The notes: generated by a model from the sequence alone, not told the origin. A stretch of DNA of 64,000 nucleotides from Flavobacterium hungaricum (GCF_015182285.1 NZ_PRDM01000002.1:558001-622000), one strand, 5' to 3'; shown: positions 15,769-25,472, counted from the stretch's first letter. Numbers and translations: made by a program.

Positions 15769-16671
15769 ATGGAAAATGAACTTAAATTAAACAATACCAC
15801 TGTAAAGGCGAATGCTTTGTCAAAGGAAAACTTATGGGTTATAATACCTGTTGTTTTGTTATTAGGTTTAGTTGTTACGTTAATTTATAATCATCACGCT
15901 GAATTTTCTTGGAGTGGTTTAGCTCACGGAGTTGATGAAAACCTTTTGGCTTTTTTCTTAATTGGTGTTTTTGCCCAATTGGTAGACGGCGCGTTAGGAA
16001 TGGGCTATGGAGCAACTTCTACGTCATTTTTATTGGCTTACGGAGTACCTCCGGTTGTGAGCAGTACCGCAGTTCACGTTTCAGAAATGTTTACAACGGG
16101 AGCATCTGCGTTATCGCATCATCGTTTTGGAAACATCAATAAAAAATTGGTAAAACATCTGTTGATTCCAGGAGTTTTAGGTTCAATCACCGGAGCTTAT
16201 TTATTGTCTGATTTTATTGATGGTGATATTATTAAGCCTTTTATTGCGGTTTATATGATCATTTTGGCGGCTATTATTATTAAAAAAGCGCTGAAGAAAA
16301 ACGTTGAAAAAAAGAAAACTAAAAAATTAGGCATTTTAGCTGTCTTTGGAGGTTTCATGGATTCAATAGGCGGCGGAGGCTGGGGTCCGATTGTAACTTC
16401 AACTTTGCTAGGAAGAGGAAGAAATCCGAAATACACCATTGGTTCTGTTAATGCTGCCGAGTTTGCGATATCCTTTGCAAGCGGTATTACGTTCATGCTT
16501 TTCGGCGGAATTCATGGCTGGCAGGTTATCATCGGATTGATTGCAGGGGGTGTAATTGCAGCGCCGATTGCGGCTTTTTTAGTAAATAAAATAAAAAGAA
16601 AACCAATGATGATTGCCGTTGGAATATTAATCATCTTGTTAAGTTTAAAAACATTATCTAAATTATTGTAA
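15769..16671 (+). CDS. TauE/SafE family transporter, first gene of the cys operon
   Basis: 300 residues. After a hydrophilic start come about eight membrane segments, with LVDGALGMGYGATSTSFLLA and SIGGGGWGPIVTSTLLG as the two half-family motifs. It is longer than the divergent paralogue at 14675. Only 26 bases separate it from cysH, so co-transcription is very likely. This suggests import of sulfate, or export of surplus sulfite, as part of assimilation. The exact substrate is inferred from context. Confidence 0.85.
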   Translation: MENELKLNNTTVKANALSKENLWVIIPVVLLLGLVVTLIYNHHAEFSWSGLAHGVDENLLAFFLIGVFAQLVDGALGMGYGATSTSFLLAYGVPPVVSSTAVHVSEMFTTGASALSHHRFGNINKKLVKHLLIPGVLGSITGAYLLSDFIDGDIIKPFIAVYMIILAAIIIKKALKKNVEKKKTKKLGILAVFGGFMDSIGGGGWGPIVTSTLLGRGRNPKYTIGSVNAAEFAISFASGITFMLFGGIHGWQVIIGLIAGGVIAAPIAAFLVNKIKRKPMMIAVGILIILLSLKTLSKLL

Positions 16672-16697
16672 AGATATATTTAGAAAGGAAAGAGAAT

Positions 16698-17408
16698 ATG
16701 AGTGCGAAAGTTGTAGAATTATTATTAGAAGAAACAAAAGATTTTTCGTTAGAAGAAACTTTAAATTTTTTGGCAGAAAAATATCCAAATCAAGTTGTTT
16801 TTTCGACTTCATTTGGGCAGGAAGATCAGGTAATTACCGATTTTATCTTCAAAAATGACATCGATATTACGGTTTTTACTTTAGATACAGGAAGACTGTT
16901 TCAGGAAACGTATGATGTTTTTCACAGAACATTAAAAAAATACAAAAAACAGATTGAAGTGTATTTTCCAGAAGCTGCGGCGGTAGAAAATCTACTTCAG
17001 ACAAAAGGACCGAACAGTTTTTATGATTCGGTTGAAAACAGAAAAGAATGCTGTTTTATTCGAAAAGTGGTTCCATTACGAAAAGCTTTAGCAGGAAACG
17101 TAGTCTGGATTACAGGTTTAAGAGCCGAACAATCTGAAAACAGACAAGATTTGAATTTGTTTGAATACGATGGAGGTTTTGAAATCATCAAATTCAATCC
17201 GTTATTAAAATGGACTTTAGAAGAAGTAGAAAATCATCTAAAAGAATTTAATGTGCCTCAGAATGCGTTGCACAAAGAAGGTTTCGTAAGTATCGGCTGC
17301 GCGCCTTGTACAAGAGCCATTTTTCCGGGAGAAGACATCAGAGCTGGAAGATGGTGGTGGGAATCAAGCCATAAAGAGTGTGGTTTGCACAGTGCTAAGA
17401 AAGAGTAG
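16698..17408 (+). CDS. cysH: Adenylylsulfate (APS/PAPS) reductase
   Basis: 236 residues. It reduces activated sulfate to sulfite in the cytoplasm. KECCFIRK (Cys118-119) and CAPC (Cys201, Cys204) are the four ligands of the [4Fe-4S] cluster found in APS reductases, and KECGLH (Cys228) is the catalytic Cys near the C-terminus. FSTSFGQEDQV is the phosphate-binding loop. With the cluster present and no APS kinase in CysN, APS is the likely direct substrate. It is part of the cys operon. Confidence 0.94.
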   Translation: MSAKVVELLLEETKDFSLEETLNFLAEKYPNQVVFSTSFGQEDQVITDFIFKNDIDITVFTLDTGRLFQETYDVFHRTLKKYKKQIEVYFPEAAAVENLLQTKGPNSFYDSVENRKECCFIRKVVPLRKALAGNVVWITGLRAEQSENRQDLNLFEYDGGFEIIKFNPLLKWTLEEVENHLKEFNVPQNALHKEGFVSIGCAPCTRAIFPGEDIRAGRWWWESSHKECGLHSAKKE

Positions 17409-17558
17409 TAGAAGAAAGAAGCAAGAGACAAGACTTCTGCAGAGAATAGAGTAGAGATTATAGAATAAAGAGTGGAGATTTTAGATCAGGCGAAAAACTT
17501 GAAACTTTAAACCTGAAACAAAATTTTTCACAACAAAAATATCAAACAAAAAAACAAA

Positions 17559-18458
17559 ATGAGTTCAGTATTAAAAACAAACGCTTTAGAGAGTGAAGCA
17601 ATTTATATTTTCAGAGAAGTAATTTCACAGTTTGACAAACCAGTTTTACTTTTCTCGGGAGGAAAAGATTCTATTACATTAGTGCGTTTAGCACAAAAAG
17701 CATTTTTTCCTGCAAAGATTCCGTTTCCTCTTTTGCACGTTGATACGGGACATAATTTCCCTGAAACAATTGCTTTCAGAGATAAATTGGTAGAAGAATT
17801 AGGATTAGAATTAATCGTTCGTAACGTTCAGGATGCTATTGACGAAGGAAAAGTGGTTGAAGAAACGGGAAAATATTCTAGTAGAAACAGCCTGCAGACC
17901 ACAACGCTTTTGGATGCAATTGAAGAATTTAAGTTTGATGCCTGTATTGGCGGAGCGCGTCGTGATGAAGAAAAAGCAAGAGCTAAAGAACGTATTTTCT
18001 CAGTTCGTGATGATTTCGGACAATGGGACGAAAAAAATCAAAGACCTGAATTGTTTGATATTTTAAATGGAAAAATTGAAAATGGTCAAAACGTTCGTGT
18101 TTTTCCAATTTCAAACTGGACAGAACTAGATGTTTGGAGTTATATCGAAAAAGAACAAATCGAGATTCCATCAATCTATTTTTCACATAAAAGAAAAGTT
18201 TTTTTGAGAGACGGTTTAATCTGGTCGCATTCTCCTTATGTGTATCAGGAAGAAGACGAACAAATCGAAGAACGAATTGTTCGTTTCAGAACCGTTGGAG
18301 ATATGAGTTGTACAGCTGCAGTTGAATCTTATGCTGCAACAATCGAAGAAGTGGTAGGCGAAATCAGATCGTCAACCATTTCTGAAAGAGGAGCCAGAAT
18401 CGACGACAAACGTTCTGAAGCTGCAATGGAAAAGAGAAAACAACAAGGGTACTTTTAA
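17559..18458 (+). CDS. cysD: Sulfate adenylyltransferase small subunit
   Basis: 299 residues of the ATP-sulfurylase catalytic subunit, which makes APS from sulfate and ATP. LLFSGGKDSITLVRL is the PP-loop; ACIGGARRDEEKARAKERIF and HSPYVYQEED follow in the expected order. It lies 114 bases upstream of CysN, its GTPase partner. The 150-base gap from cysH holds only AT-rich sequence. Confidence 0.96.
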   Translation: MSSVLKTNALESEAIYIFREVISQFDKPVLLFSGGKDSITLVRLAQKAFFPAKIPFPLLHVDTGHNFPETIAFRDKLVEELGLELIVRNVQDAIDEGKVVEETGKYSSRNSLQTTTLLDAIEEFKFDACIGGARRDEEKARAKERIFSVRDDFGQWDEKNQRPELFDILNGKIENGQNVRVFPISNWTELDVWSYIEKEQIEIPSIYFSHKRKVFLRDGLIWSHSPYVYQEEDEQIEERIVRFRTVGDMSCTAAVESYAATIEEVVGEIRSSTISERGARIDDKRSEAAMEKRKQQGYF

Positions 18459-18572
18459 TTTTTGGTTAGAAGTTAAAAGTTAACAACAGAAAGTAAAATT
18501 CAAAAAAACATACAGATTTAAGTTTCGAGAGAACATGAAACCTGAAACTTTAAACCTGAAACAAATATTAAG

Positions 18573-19817
18573 ATGGACGTTTTAAAAATAGCAACAGCAG
18601 GAAGTGTAGATGACGGAAAAAGTACTTTGATCGGAAGATTGTTGTACGATACAAAATCATTGACTACAGATAAAATAGAAGCAATCGAAAAAAGCAGCAG
18701 ACAAAAAGGCTACGATTATCTTGATTTTTCTTTGGCAACAGACGGATTGGTAGCAGAAAGAGAACAAGGAATCACAATTGACGTTGCGCATATTTATTTT
18801 TCGACTGCGAAGAAAAGTTACATTATTGCAGATACTCCAGGGCACGTAGAATATACCAGAAACATGGTTACAGGAGCGTCGACTTCTCAGGTTTCAATCA
18901 TTTTAATTGATGCCAGAAAAGGCGTGATCGAGCAGACATACCGTCACTTTTTTATCAATAATTTATTGAGAGTAAAAGAAGTAATCGTAGCGATTAACAA
19001 AATGGATTTAGTGGATTATTCAGAAGAAGTTTTCAATAAAATCAAAGCCGATTTTCAGGCATTAAATGCAAAAAGTACTTTCAAGGAACAAAACGTAAGT
19101 TACATTCCGTTAAGCGCTATAAACGGCGGAAACGTGGTTGACAAATCAGAAAATATGCCTTGGTATGATGGACAGACAGTTTTAGAACATTTAGAAGGAT
19201 TGCATTCTCATGATGTTTTTGAAACAGGAAAAGCACGTTTCCCAGTTCAAACTGTTATTCGTCCAAAAACAGAAGAATACCACGATTTTAGAGGATACGC
19301 AGGAAAATTATACGGAAACTCAATTAAGGTTGGAGATGCCGTAACGGTTCTTCCTTCATTAACAGAATCAAAAGTATCAAAAATTCACTTTTTCGATAAA
19401 ACATTTGACGAAGCTGCAGCAGGATCTTCAATTACAATCGAATTAGAAAATGATATCAATGTAACGAGAGGTGACATGATTGTAAAATCATCTGAACTTC
19501 CAAAAATTGAAAAAGAAATCACCACAACCGTTTGCTGGATGGACAGTAAAAAACTGGTTGCAGGAACAAAATATATTGTACAGCACAACACAAACTCTGT
19601 TCTGGCAAAAGTAGAAAGTATCAAAAATACAATTTCAACAGATTATTCTGGAACAAAAGAGGCATCGCAATTGGCGATCAACGAAATTGGAGAAGTAAAC
19701 ATCAAATTAAGCAAGCCTTTATATTTTGATGCCTATAACGAAAATAAATCAAACGGAGCTTTTATCTTAATTGATACCGCAACCAATACCACCGCTGGAG
19801 TTGGATTTATTAGATAA
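18573..19817 (+). CDS. cysN: Sulfate adenylyltransferase large subunit (GTPase)
   Basis: 414 residues. It is an elongation-factor-like GTPase that drives APS synthesis by CysD. G1 GSVDDGKSTLIGRLL near residue 10, G3 DTPGHVEYTRNMV, G4 NKMDLVDYSE, and two beta-barrel domains follow. There is no C-terminal APS kinase domain, unlike CysNC proteins, in line with an APS-type CysH. Cys operon member. Confidence 0.95.
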   Translation: MDVLKIATAGSVDDGKSTLIGRLLYDTKSLTTDKIEAIEKSSRQKGYDYLDFSLATDGLVAEREQGITIDVAHIYFSTAKKSYIIADTPGHVEYTRNMVTGASTSQVSIILIDARKGVIEQTYRHFFINNLLRVKEVIVAINKMDLVDYSEEVFNKIKADFQALNAKSTFKEQNVSYIPLSAINGGNVVDKSENMPWYDGQTVLEHLEGLHSHDVFETGKARFPVQTVIRPKTEEYHDFRGYAGKLYGNSIKVGDAVTVLPSLTESKVSKIHFFDKTFDEAAAGSSITIELENDINVTRGDMIVKSSELPKIEKEITTTVCWMDSKKLVAGTKYIVQHNTNSVLAKVESIKNTISTDYSGTKEASQLAINEIGEVNIKLSKPLYFDAYNENKSNGAFILIDTATNTTAGVGFIR

Positions 19818-19896
19818 AATGCAATAGACTTTAAGTCTTGAGCACAAATAAGAAAGTTAAAGTTAGCTATTAGCTAAGAGCCAAAAGCAAAAGAAA

Positions 19897-21987
19897 ATGG
19901 AAAGTTTTAGAACAGAAATAGAAAATCCGATCGTTCAGAAAGAGATCATCGAATTAGAAAAAAAGATTCATTTATTCCGTGGAGGAAAAATTGATGATGA
20001 GCGTTTTCGCAGCTTACGTTTAGCGCGTGGTATTTACGGGCAGCGTCAGGAAGGCGTTCAGATGATTCGTATCAAACTGCCTTATGGTAAAGTTACCAGT
20101 GAGCAATTAGTACGTATCACGCAGGTTTCTGATGAATATTCTACAGGACGTTTACACATAACGACGCGTCAGGATATCCAGATTCACTATGTAAGTCTAG
20201 ACAGAACACCGGAACTTTGGGCAGATTTGGCTAAAGACGATATTACACTTCGTGAAGCCTGCGGAAACACGGTTAGAAATATTACAGGAAGCGAATTGGC
20301 TGGTGTTGACGTAAACGAACCGTTTGACGTTTCACCTTATGCGCACGGGCTTTTTCAATATCTATTAAGAAACCCAATTTGTCAGGAAATGGGGCGTAAA
20401 TTCAAAATTTCGTTCTCGTCTTCAGACGAAGATACTGCTTTGAGTTATTTACACGATTTAGGATTTATTCCGAAAATTAAAGACGGGCAAAAAGGTTTTA
20501 AAATCATGTTTGGCGGAGGTTTAGGATCTCAGCCGGCACATGCCGAATTGCTTACAGAATTTGTTCCGGTAAATGAAATCATTCCAACTGCAGAAGGAAT
20601 CATCCGTATTTTCGACCGATATGGTGAGCGTGCCAAAAGAATGAAAGCACGTATGAAATTCTTAATCAAAGAAATGGGAAAAGATGTTTTTCTTGATTTG
20701 GTTGAAAAAGAGAAAAAAGCCATCGCTTTTGAAACATACGAAATAGATACAACAGCTTTTGAAGGACCAATTGCTGAACCATTATTGCAAGTTCCACAAG
20801 TTACAATCGAAGATACTGCAGCTTATGAAGCCTGGAAAAAATCGAATGTAATCAAACAGAAACAAGAAGGTTATTATGCCATTGGAATCAAAGTTTTATT
20901 AGGAGATTTTTATACGGATAAAGCCAGATTATTAGCAGATTTAATAAAAAATTACGCAGCAAACGAATTACGTTTTTCATTGCGTCAAAATATTGTAATA
21001 CGTCACGTAAAAGAAGAGAATCTTCCTTTCTTTTATCAGGAATTAGCCAAACTGGACTTTGTTCATTTAGGTTATAATTCAACGGCAGATATTACAGCTT
21101 GTCCGGGTACAGATACTTGTAATTTGGGGATTGCAAGTAGTACCGGAATAGCTGAGGAATTAGAAAAAGTTTTAAATGCAGAATATCCTCAGTATTTAAA
21201 CAACCGCGAAATTGAAATTAAAATCTCAGGTTGTATGAATGCCTGCGGACAGCATAATATGTCTGCAATTGGATTCCAAGGAATGTCTATAAACTCAGGA
21301 AAACTAGTTGCTCCGGCTTTGCAGGTTCTGTTAGGTGGAGGAAGATTAGGAAATGGAGCTGGACGTTTTGCAGACAAAGTAATTAAAATTCCGAGCCGTA
21401 GAGGACCAGATGCTTTGCGTACCATTTTAAATGATTTTGATGCCAATGCAAACGGAGAAAAATTCCTAAACTATTACGATGCAAAAGGAGAGAAATATTT
21501 CTATGAAATTTTAAAACCTTTCGCAGATGTAACCAATTTAACAGAAGCTGATTTTGTGGATTGGGGTAATGCGGATAATTATGTAAAAGCAGTAGGAGTT
21601 GGAGAATGTGCCGGAGTTGTGATCGATTTAGTAGCGACTTTATTATTAGAAGCAAAAGATAAATTAACATTCGCACAAGAATCTTTCGACGAAGGAAAAT
21701 GGTCAGATGCAATCTATCACGCTTATGCTGGATTTGTAAACGGTGCCAAAGCATTATTACTTTCTGAAAACGAAAAAACAAACAATCACGCTGGAATTGT
21801 TGATTTATTTGATAAAGTTTTTGTAGAAAGCGCAAAAATTGGATTGCCGACAACCTTTAGAGAATTGGTATATCAAATCAATCAAAATGATCCAACCGAA
21901 GCATTTGCAAAACAATATATCGAGGAAGGAATCGCATTTTTTGCAATCATAGAAAAATACAGAGCACAAGAATTAGCAAATGCTTAA
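19897..21987 (+). CDS. Sulfite reductase hemoprotein with C-terminal HEPN-like extension
   Basis: 696 residues. Residues ~1-550 are a siroheme/[4Fe-4S] reductase: LHITTRQDIQIHY, TACPGTDTCNLG (Cys402, Cys408) and SGCMNACGQHN (Cys446, Cys450) give the cluster and siroheme ligands. The family reduces sulfite or nitrite by six electrons; the cys context favours sulfite. From about 560 the protein continues with an all-helical extension (FAQESFDEGKWSDAIYHAYA and following) that resembles HEPN domains. The 8-base overlap with cobA shows tight coupling to siroheme synthesis, and the reductase at 23713 can provide reduced ferredoxin. Confidence 0.9.
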   Translation: MESFRTEIENPIVQKEIIELEKKIHLFRGGKIDDERFRSLRLARGIYGQRQEGVQMIRIKLPYGKVTSEQLVRITQVSDEYSTGRLHITTRQDIQIHYVSLDRTPELWADLAKDDITLREACGNTVRNITGSELAGVDVNEPFDVSPYAHGLFQYLLRNPICQEMGRKFKISFSSSDEDTALSYLHDLGFIPKIKDGQKGFKIMFGGGLGSQPAHAELLTEFVPVNEIIPTAEGIIRIFDRYGERAKRMKARMKFLIKEMGKDVFLDLVEKEKKAIAFETYEIDTTAFEGPIAEPLLQVPQVTIEDTAAYEAWKKSNVIKQKQEGYYAIGIKVLLGDFYTDKARLLADLIKNYAANELRFSLRQNIVIRHVKEENLPFFYQELAKLDFVHLGYNSTADITACPGTDTCNLGIASSTGIAEELEKVLNAEYPQYLNNREIEIKISGCMNACGQHNMSAIGFQGMSINSGKLVAPALQVLLGGGRLGNGAGRFADKVIKIPSRRGPDALRTILNDFDANANGEKFLNYYDAKGEKYFYEILKPFADVTNLTEADFVDWGNADNYVKAVGVGECAGVVIDLVATLLLEAKDKLTFAQESFDEGKWSDAIYHAYAGFVNGAKALLLSENEKTNNHAGIVDLFDKVFVESAKIGLPTTFRELVYQINQNDPTEAFAKQYIEEGIAFFAIIEKYRAQELANA

Positions 21988-22753
21988 TATAAAACCCAAA
22001 ATAACTTTAGTTGGTGCAGGTCCTGGTGATCCGGATTTACTTACGCTCAAAGCTGTAAAAGCATTGGCTGAAGCGAATGTGGTTTTGTATGATGCATTGG
22101 CAAACGAAGAAATATTAGAACACGCACCAAAAAACGCCATCCGAATTTTTGTTGGAAAACGAAAAGGAAACCACAGTTACACACAAGAACAAATCAATCA
22201 GCTGATAGTTGATAATGCTTTGACGTATGGAAATGTAGTCCGATTAAAAGGCGGAGATCCGTTTATTTTTGGAAGAGGAAGCGAAGAAGTTGAATTTGCA
22301 GAAAGCTTCGGAATTGAAACCACTGTTGTTCCCGGAATTTCATCTGTAGTTGCCGTTCCTGCAAGTCAGGGAATTTCAATTACAAAAAGAGGCGTTTCAG
22401 AAAGCTTTTGGGCAATTACAGGCACAACATCAAACAGAGAATTATCTGCAGATGTAGCTTTGGCAGCTCAATCTTCTGCAACCGTAGTGATTTTAATGGG
22501 AATGCATAAATTGACAGAAATCGTTCATTTATTTCAAAAAGAAAATAAAGGGGATTTACCGGTTGCCATCATCCAAAACGGAACAACGGCAGAAGAAAAA
22601 GTAGGAGTAGGAACGGTAGATTCGATTGTTGAAGTGGTGAAAGAACAAAAATTGAGCTCGCCGGCAATTATTGTGTTAGGAGAAGTTGTCAGAGAAAGCA
22701 ATAAATTAAAAGGGTTTTACGAAGAGTTTGTTTCAAAAGAAACCATTCATTAA
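21980..22753 (+). CDS. cobA: Uroporphyrinogen-III C-methyltransferase
   Basis: 257 residues. It methylates uroporphyrinogen III twice with SAM to give precorrin-2, the first step of siroheme synthesis. VGAGPGDPDLLTLKAVKAL at the N-terminus, VRLKGGDPFIFGRGSEEVE and VVPGISSVVAVPA are the SumT motifs. It overlaps the sulfite reductase by 8 bases. Its last codons lie inside the first unit of a ~59-base tandem repeat that fills the following spacer. Confidence 0.95.
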   Translation: MLNIKPKITLVGAGPGDPDLLTLKAVKALAEANVVLYDALANEEILEHAPKNAIRIFVGKRKGNHSYTQEQINQLIVDNALTYGNVVRLKGGDPFIFGRGSEEVEFAESFGIETTVVPGISSVVAVPASQGISITKRGVSESFWAITGTTSNRELSADVALAAQSSATVVILMGMHKLTEIVHLFQKENKGDLPVAIIQNGTTAEEKVGVGTVDSIVEVVKEQKLSSPAIIVLGEVVRESNKLKGFYEEFVSKETIH

Positions 22754-23034
22754 AATTAGATGTTCCGTTAGGACATTTCATCGGTAGAAAAAAAAGAAAT
22801 CATTGATCAAAATTAGATGTTCCATTAGGAACATTTCATCGGTAGACAAAGAAAGAAACCGTTCATTAAAATTAGATGTTCCGTTAGGAACAATTCATCG
22901 GTAGAAAAAAAAAATAAATGTTTTCAATAATAATGTTCCGTTAGGAACATCTGATTGACAATCTATTTTGCAGCGTCAGGTTTTAACCCGAAGTTTGCAG
23001 TATTAATTGTTCCTTTAGGAACAACATATTGGTA
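22739..23034 (+). repeat. Tandem ~59-base repeat with hairpin core
   Basis: Three units start at 22739, 22797 and 22856 with AAACCATTCATTAAAATTAG or close variants. They continue TGTTCCGTTAGGAACA, then TTCATCGGTAGAAA and an A run. Two partial copies, with only the hairpin, follow at about 22932 and 23007. TGTTCC/GGAACA forms a small hairpin in each. This resembles a known type of dispersed repeat in Bacteroidota. The first unit contains the cobA stop codon and the last copy abuts the next start codon. Confidence 0.8.
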
Positions 23035-23036
23035 AC

Positions 23037-23618
23037 ATGGAACAAAACGAATTATATCCGATATTTCTAAAACTCCACAACTTAAATGTTTTAATTGTGG
23101 GCGGAGGGAACGTAGGTCTGGAAAAGCTTTCTTTCTTGCTAAAATCAAGTCCGAACGCCAATGTTGAGGTTGTAGCAAAAGATTTCCATTTAGAGATCAA
23201 AGTGCTCGCAGAACAACATCCTTCGATAACCTTAACAGAATCGAAGTTTAAGAAAAAAATGCTCAAAAAACGGCATATGGTAATTGCGTGTACTGACGAT
23301 TTAGAAGTCAATAAAAAAGTATACGATTTAGCCCGAAAGCGTTATTTGATTTGCAATATTGCCGATACGCCAGATTTATGCGATTATTATTTGGGCGGAA
23401 TTGTAACAAAAGGAAATGTAAAAATTGCCATTTCGACCAACGGAAAGTCGCCGACAACAGCCAAAAGACTGCGAGAGTTTTTTGAAGAAGTAATTCCGGA
23501 AGACATCAACCAAATGGTTGAAAATCTCAACGAATACCGAAAAACACTCAAAGGAAACTTTGAAGAAAAGGTTAAAAGAATGAATGAGATTACCTCTTCA
23601 TTAAAAAATAGAGAGTAA
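23037..23618 (+). CDS. Precorrin-2 dehydrogenase / sirohydrochlorin ferrochelatase
   Basis: 193 residues, equivalent to the N-terminal half of CysG (Met8/SirC type). It oxidises precorrin-2 with NAD and inserts iron to give siroheme. LIVGGGNVGLEKLSFLL is the Rossmann motif; CNIADTPDLCDYYLGGIV and ISTNGKSPTTAKRLREF are the family segments. With cobA it supplies the cofactor of the sulfite reductase. Separated from cobA only by the repeat array. Confidence 0.92.
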   Translation: MEQNELYPIFLKLHNLNVLIVGGGNVGLEKLSFLLKSSPNANVEVVAKDFHLEIKVLAEQHPSITLTESKFKKKMLKKRHMVIACTDDLEVNKKVYDLARKRYLICNIADTPDLCDYYLGGIVTKGNVKIAISTNGKSPTTAKRLREFFEEVIPEDINQMVENLNEYRKTLKGNFEEKVKRMNEITSSLKNRE

Positions 23619-23712
23619 AAAGAGCAAGGAAATCAATGATAAAAATCATTTGTCAATAGAATATATTATTCGTTTCTTTGTATTATTAAGAATGATTATA
23701 AACAACACCATA

Positions 23713-24765
23713 ATGATTAAAACAGATATACTTATAATTGGAGCAGGACCAACAGGTTTATTTGCCGTTTTTGAGGCAGGATTGCTAAAATTAAAATGCC
23801 ACATTCTAGATGCCTTGCCACAAGCGGGAGGACAACTATCAGAGTTATATCCAAAAAAACCAATTTATGATATTCCTGGATTTCCAGAAGTATTAGCAGG
23901 AGATTTAATCGATGGTTTGCAAGAGCAGATCAAACAGTTTGAACCTGGCTTTACTTTAGGCGAACGTGCAGAAACAATCGAAAAGCAAGAAGACGGAAGT
24001 TTTATCGTGACCTCCAACAAAGGAACTAAATTTCACGCACCTGTTATTGCAATCGCAGGAGGTTTAGGAAGCTTTGAGCCGCGTAAACCACTTATAGAAG
24101 ATATCGAGTTTTATGAAGATAAAGGAGTAAAATACTTCATTAAAAATCCAGAGAAATTCAGAGACAAAAGAGTTGTAATTGCCGGAGGAGGAGATTCAGC
24201 ATTAGACTGGTCAATTTTCTTAGCAAACGTAGCTTCAGAAGTAACTTTAATTCACCGCAGAAATGAATTTAGAGGTGCTTTAGATTCTGTAGAAAAAGTA
24301 CAGGAATTAAAAACAGCTGGAAAAATCAAATTGATCACACCGGCAGAAGTAATCGGAATCAATGGTGCTGAGCATGTTGAATCATTAGACATCGAAGAAA
24401 ACGGAGCACACCGTAAAATCGAGACAGATTATTTTATCCCGCTTTTCGGATTAACGCCAAAATTAGGTCCGATAGGCGACTGGGGATTAGAAATCGAGAA
24501 AAATGCTATTAAAGTAAACAATGCATTAGATTACCAAACTAACATTCCGGGAATCTTTGCTATTGGCGACGTAAACACTTATCCAGGAAAGTTAAAATTA
24601 ATCCTTTGCGGATTCCACGAAGCAACCTTAATGTGTCAAGCTGCGTACGGAATCATCAATCCAGGTAAAAAATATGTATTAAAATATACAACAGTTTCTG
24701 GAGTAGACGGTTTCGATGGAACTCGTAAAGAAGCACCAAAAGCGGTTGTTAAGGCGATTGTTTAA
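23713..24765 (+). CDS. Ferredoxin-NADP reductase (thioredoxin reductase-like)
   Basis: 350 residues from the ATG at 23713; upstream in-frame codons give an unlikely extension. FAD motif IIGAGPTGLFAVFEAG at the N-terminus, NADP motif VIAGGGDSALDW, and GIFAIGDVNTYPG near the C-terminus. The CxxC pair of thioredoxin reductase is absent, which fits the FNR subgroup. It can reduce ferredoxin for the sulfite reductase. Last gene of the cys operon; a terminator follows. Confidence 0.87.
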   Translation: MIKTDILIIGAGPTGLFAVFEAGLLKLKCHILDALPQAGGQLSELYPKKPIYDIPGFPEVLAGDLIDGLQEQIKQFEPGFTLGERAETIEKQEDGSFIVTSNKGTKFHAPVIAIAGGLGSFEPRKPLIEDIEFYEDKGVKYFIKNPEKFRDKRVVIAGGGDSALDWSIFLANVASEVTLIHRRNEFRGALDSVEKVQELKTAGKIKLITPAEVIGINGAEHVESLDIEENGAHRKIETDYFIPLFGLTPKLGPIGDWGLEIEKNAIKVNNALDYQTNIPGIFAIGDVNTYPGKLKLILCGFHEATLMCQAAYGIINPGKKYVLKYTTVSGVDGFDGTRKEAPKAVVKAIV

Positions 24766-24795
24766 GCTTCTAAATTAATAAAATTGAAATATAGT

Positions 24796-24829
24796 AAAGC
24801 CCAAACTTTTAAAGTCTGGGCTTTTTTTT
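24796..24829 (+). terminator. Terminator of the cys operon
   Basis: AAAGCCCAAACT pairs with AGTCTGGGCTTT with one mismatch, followed by eight or nine T. Confidence 0.85.
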
Positions 24830-24839
24830 ACGGATAATC

Positions 24840-25275
24840 CTACGAGAATTCCAGAGAGATAAATGCCTGCAGCATTGAAATTATTGTGTCATAATTAGAA
24901 CTCAAAAGAAGTGACATGTTAGAAATAGAATATAATGCCGCTCCTCTGGAGCCTTTTTTTTGGCTGGTTTAAATTTGTTTTTACAAACATTTTGCTTCCT
25001 TCAGGGCATGTCAAATAATCTAATAAACATAGGCCGTAGTTGAAACCACGGGCTGTATTTTTCTGAATTTTGTTTTTTCAGTTTAGTTGCTTAGTCCCGA
25101 ATTTTCGGCATAGAATCTCGGCAGTTCAAATAATTTAATATTAACTTAAACTCAGTCCCTTTGTCTCGAAGCTGCGAGAGACTAACTTTGTAACATAAAT
25201 AAAAAAATGATTTTAGTGTTTGTAAAACGAATATAAAATACTAACTTTAAGAATGTATTAAAAAAATTATCTATT
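24840..25275. other. Intergenic region with degenerate hairpin repeats
   Basis: No credible gene. GCTCC/GGAGC (about 24951-24963) before eight T, GGCCGTAGTTGAAACCACGGGC (split here: GGCCGTAG, then CCACGGGC) near 25031, and CCCGAATTTTCGG near 25097 are short hairpins of the kind found between genes in flavobacteria. AACGAATATAAAATACTAAC upstream of 25276 does not form a clear promoter. Confidence 0.4.
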
Positions 25276-25410
25276 ATGAGCAATTGGGATGAAGAAACAC
25301 TACTCGAAGAAAAGTCAAAGATTGACAATGAAATGAAAATGACAGATAATGAATTTACAGATCATAAAGAAGTCATGGATACATTTTTAAATTGGGACAG
25401 AAGTTTTTAG
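25276..25410 (+). CDS. Small acidic protein, unknown function
   Basis: 44 residues, starting MSNWDEETLLEEKSKI and ending MDTFLNWDRSF, with about a third Asp or Glu. No signal peptide or membrane segment. It stands alone between the cys operon and the metH riboswitch and is followed by a strong terminator. The other two small ORFs of this regulon (3879 and 7407) also stand beside Met/Cys control elements, but I see no similarity in sequence. Family not recognised. Confidence 0.5.
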   Translation: MSNWDEETLLEEKSKIDNEMKMTDNEFTDHKEVMDTFLNWDRSF

Positions 25411-25472
25411 ACAAACTTGCTGATCAAAAGAACAACACTCTCAAATTTATTGAGTGGACAACAAAAAATCAA

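Noticed and set aside
21383..21853. A 156-residue open frame opposite the sulfite reductase
   Set aside because: It is antisense to a conserved coding region and rich in Leu, His and Gln in a pattern caused by the sense codons; no homology was recognised.
22739..23034. Possible CRISPR array
   Set aside because: Units are imperfect, of only three full copies, and have no distinct unique spacers; the hairpin and A-run structure fits a dispersed intergenic repeat. No cas genes are nearby.
24916..24972. Possible further leader peptide, MLEIEYNAAPLEPFFWLV, before a hairpin with T run
   Set aside because: It has no Met/Cys cluster after the start and the hairpin lies inside the ORF. The sequence looks like a common flavobacterial hairpin repeat, and no promoter or alternative pairing was found.
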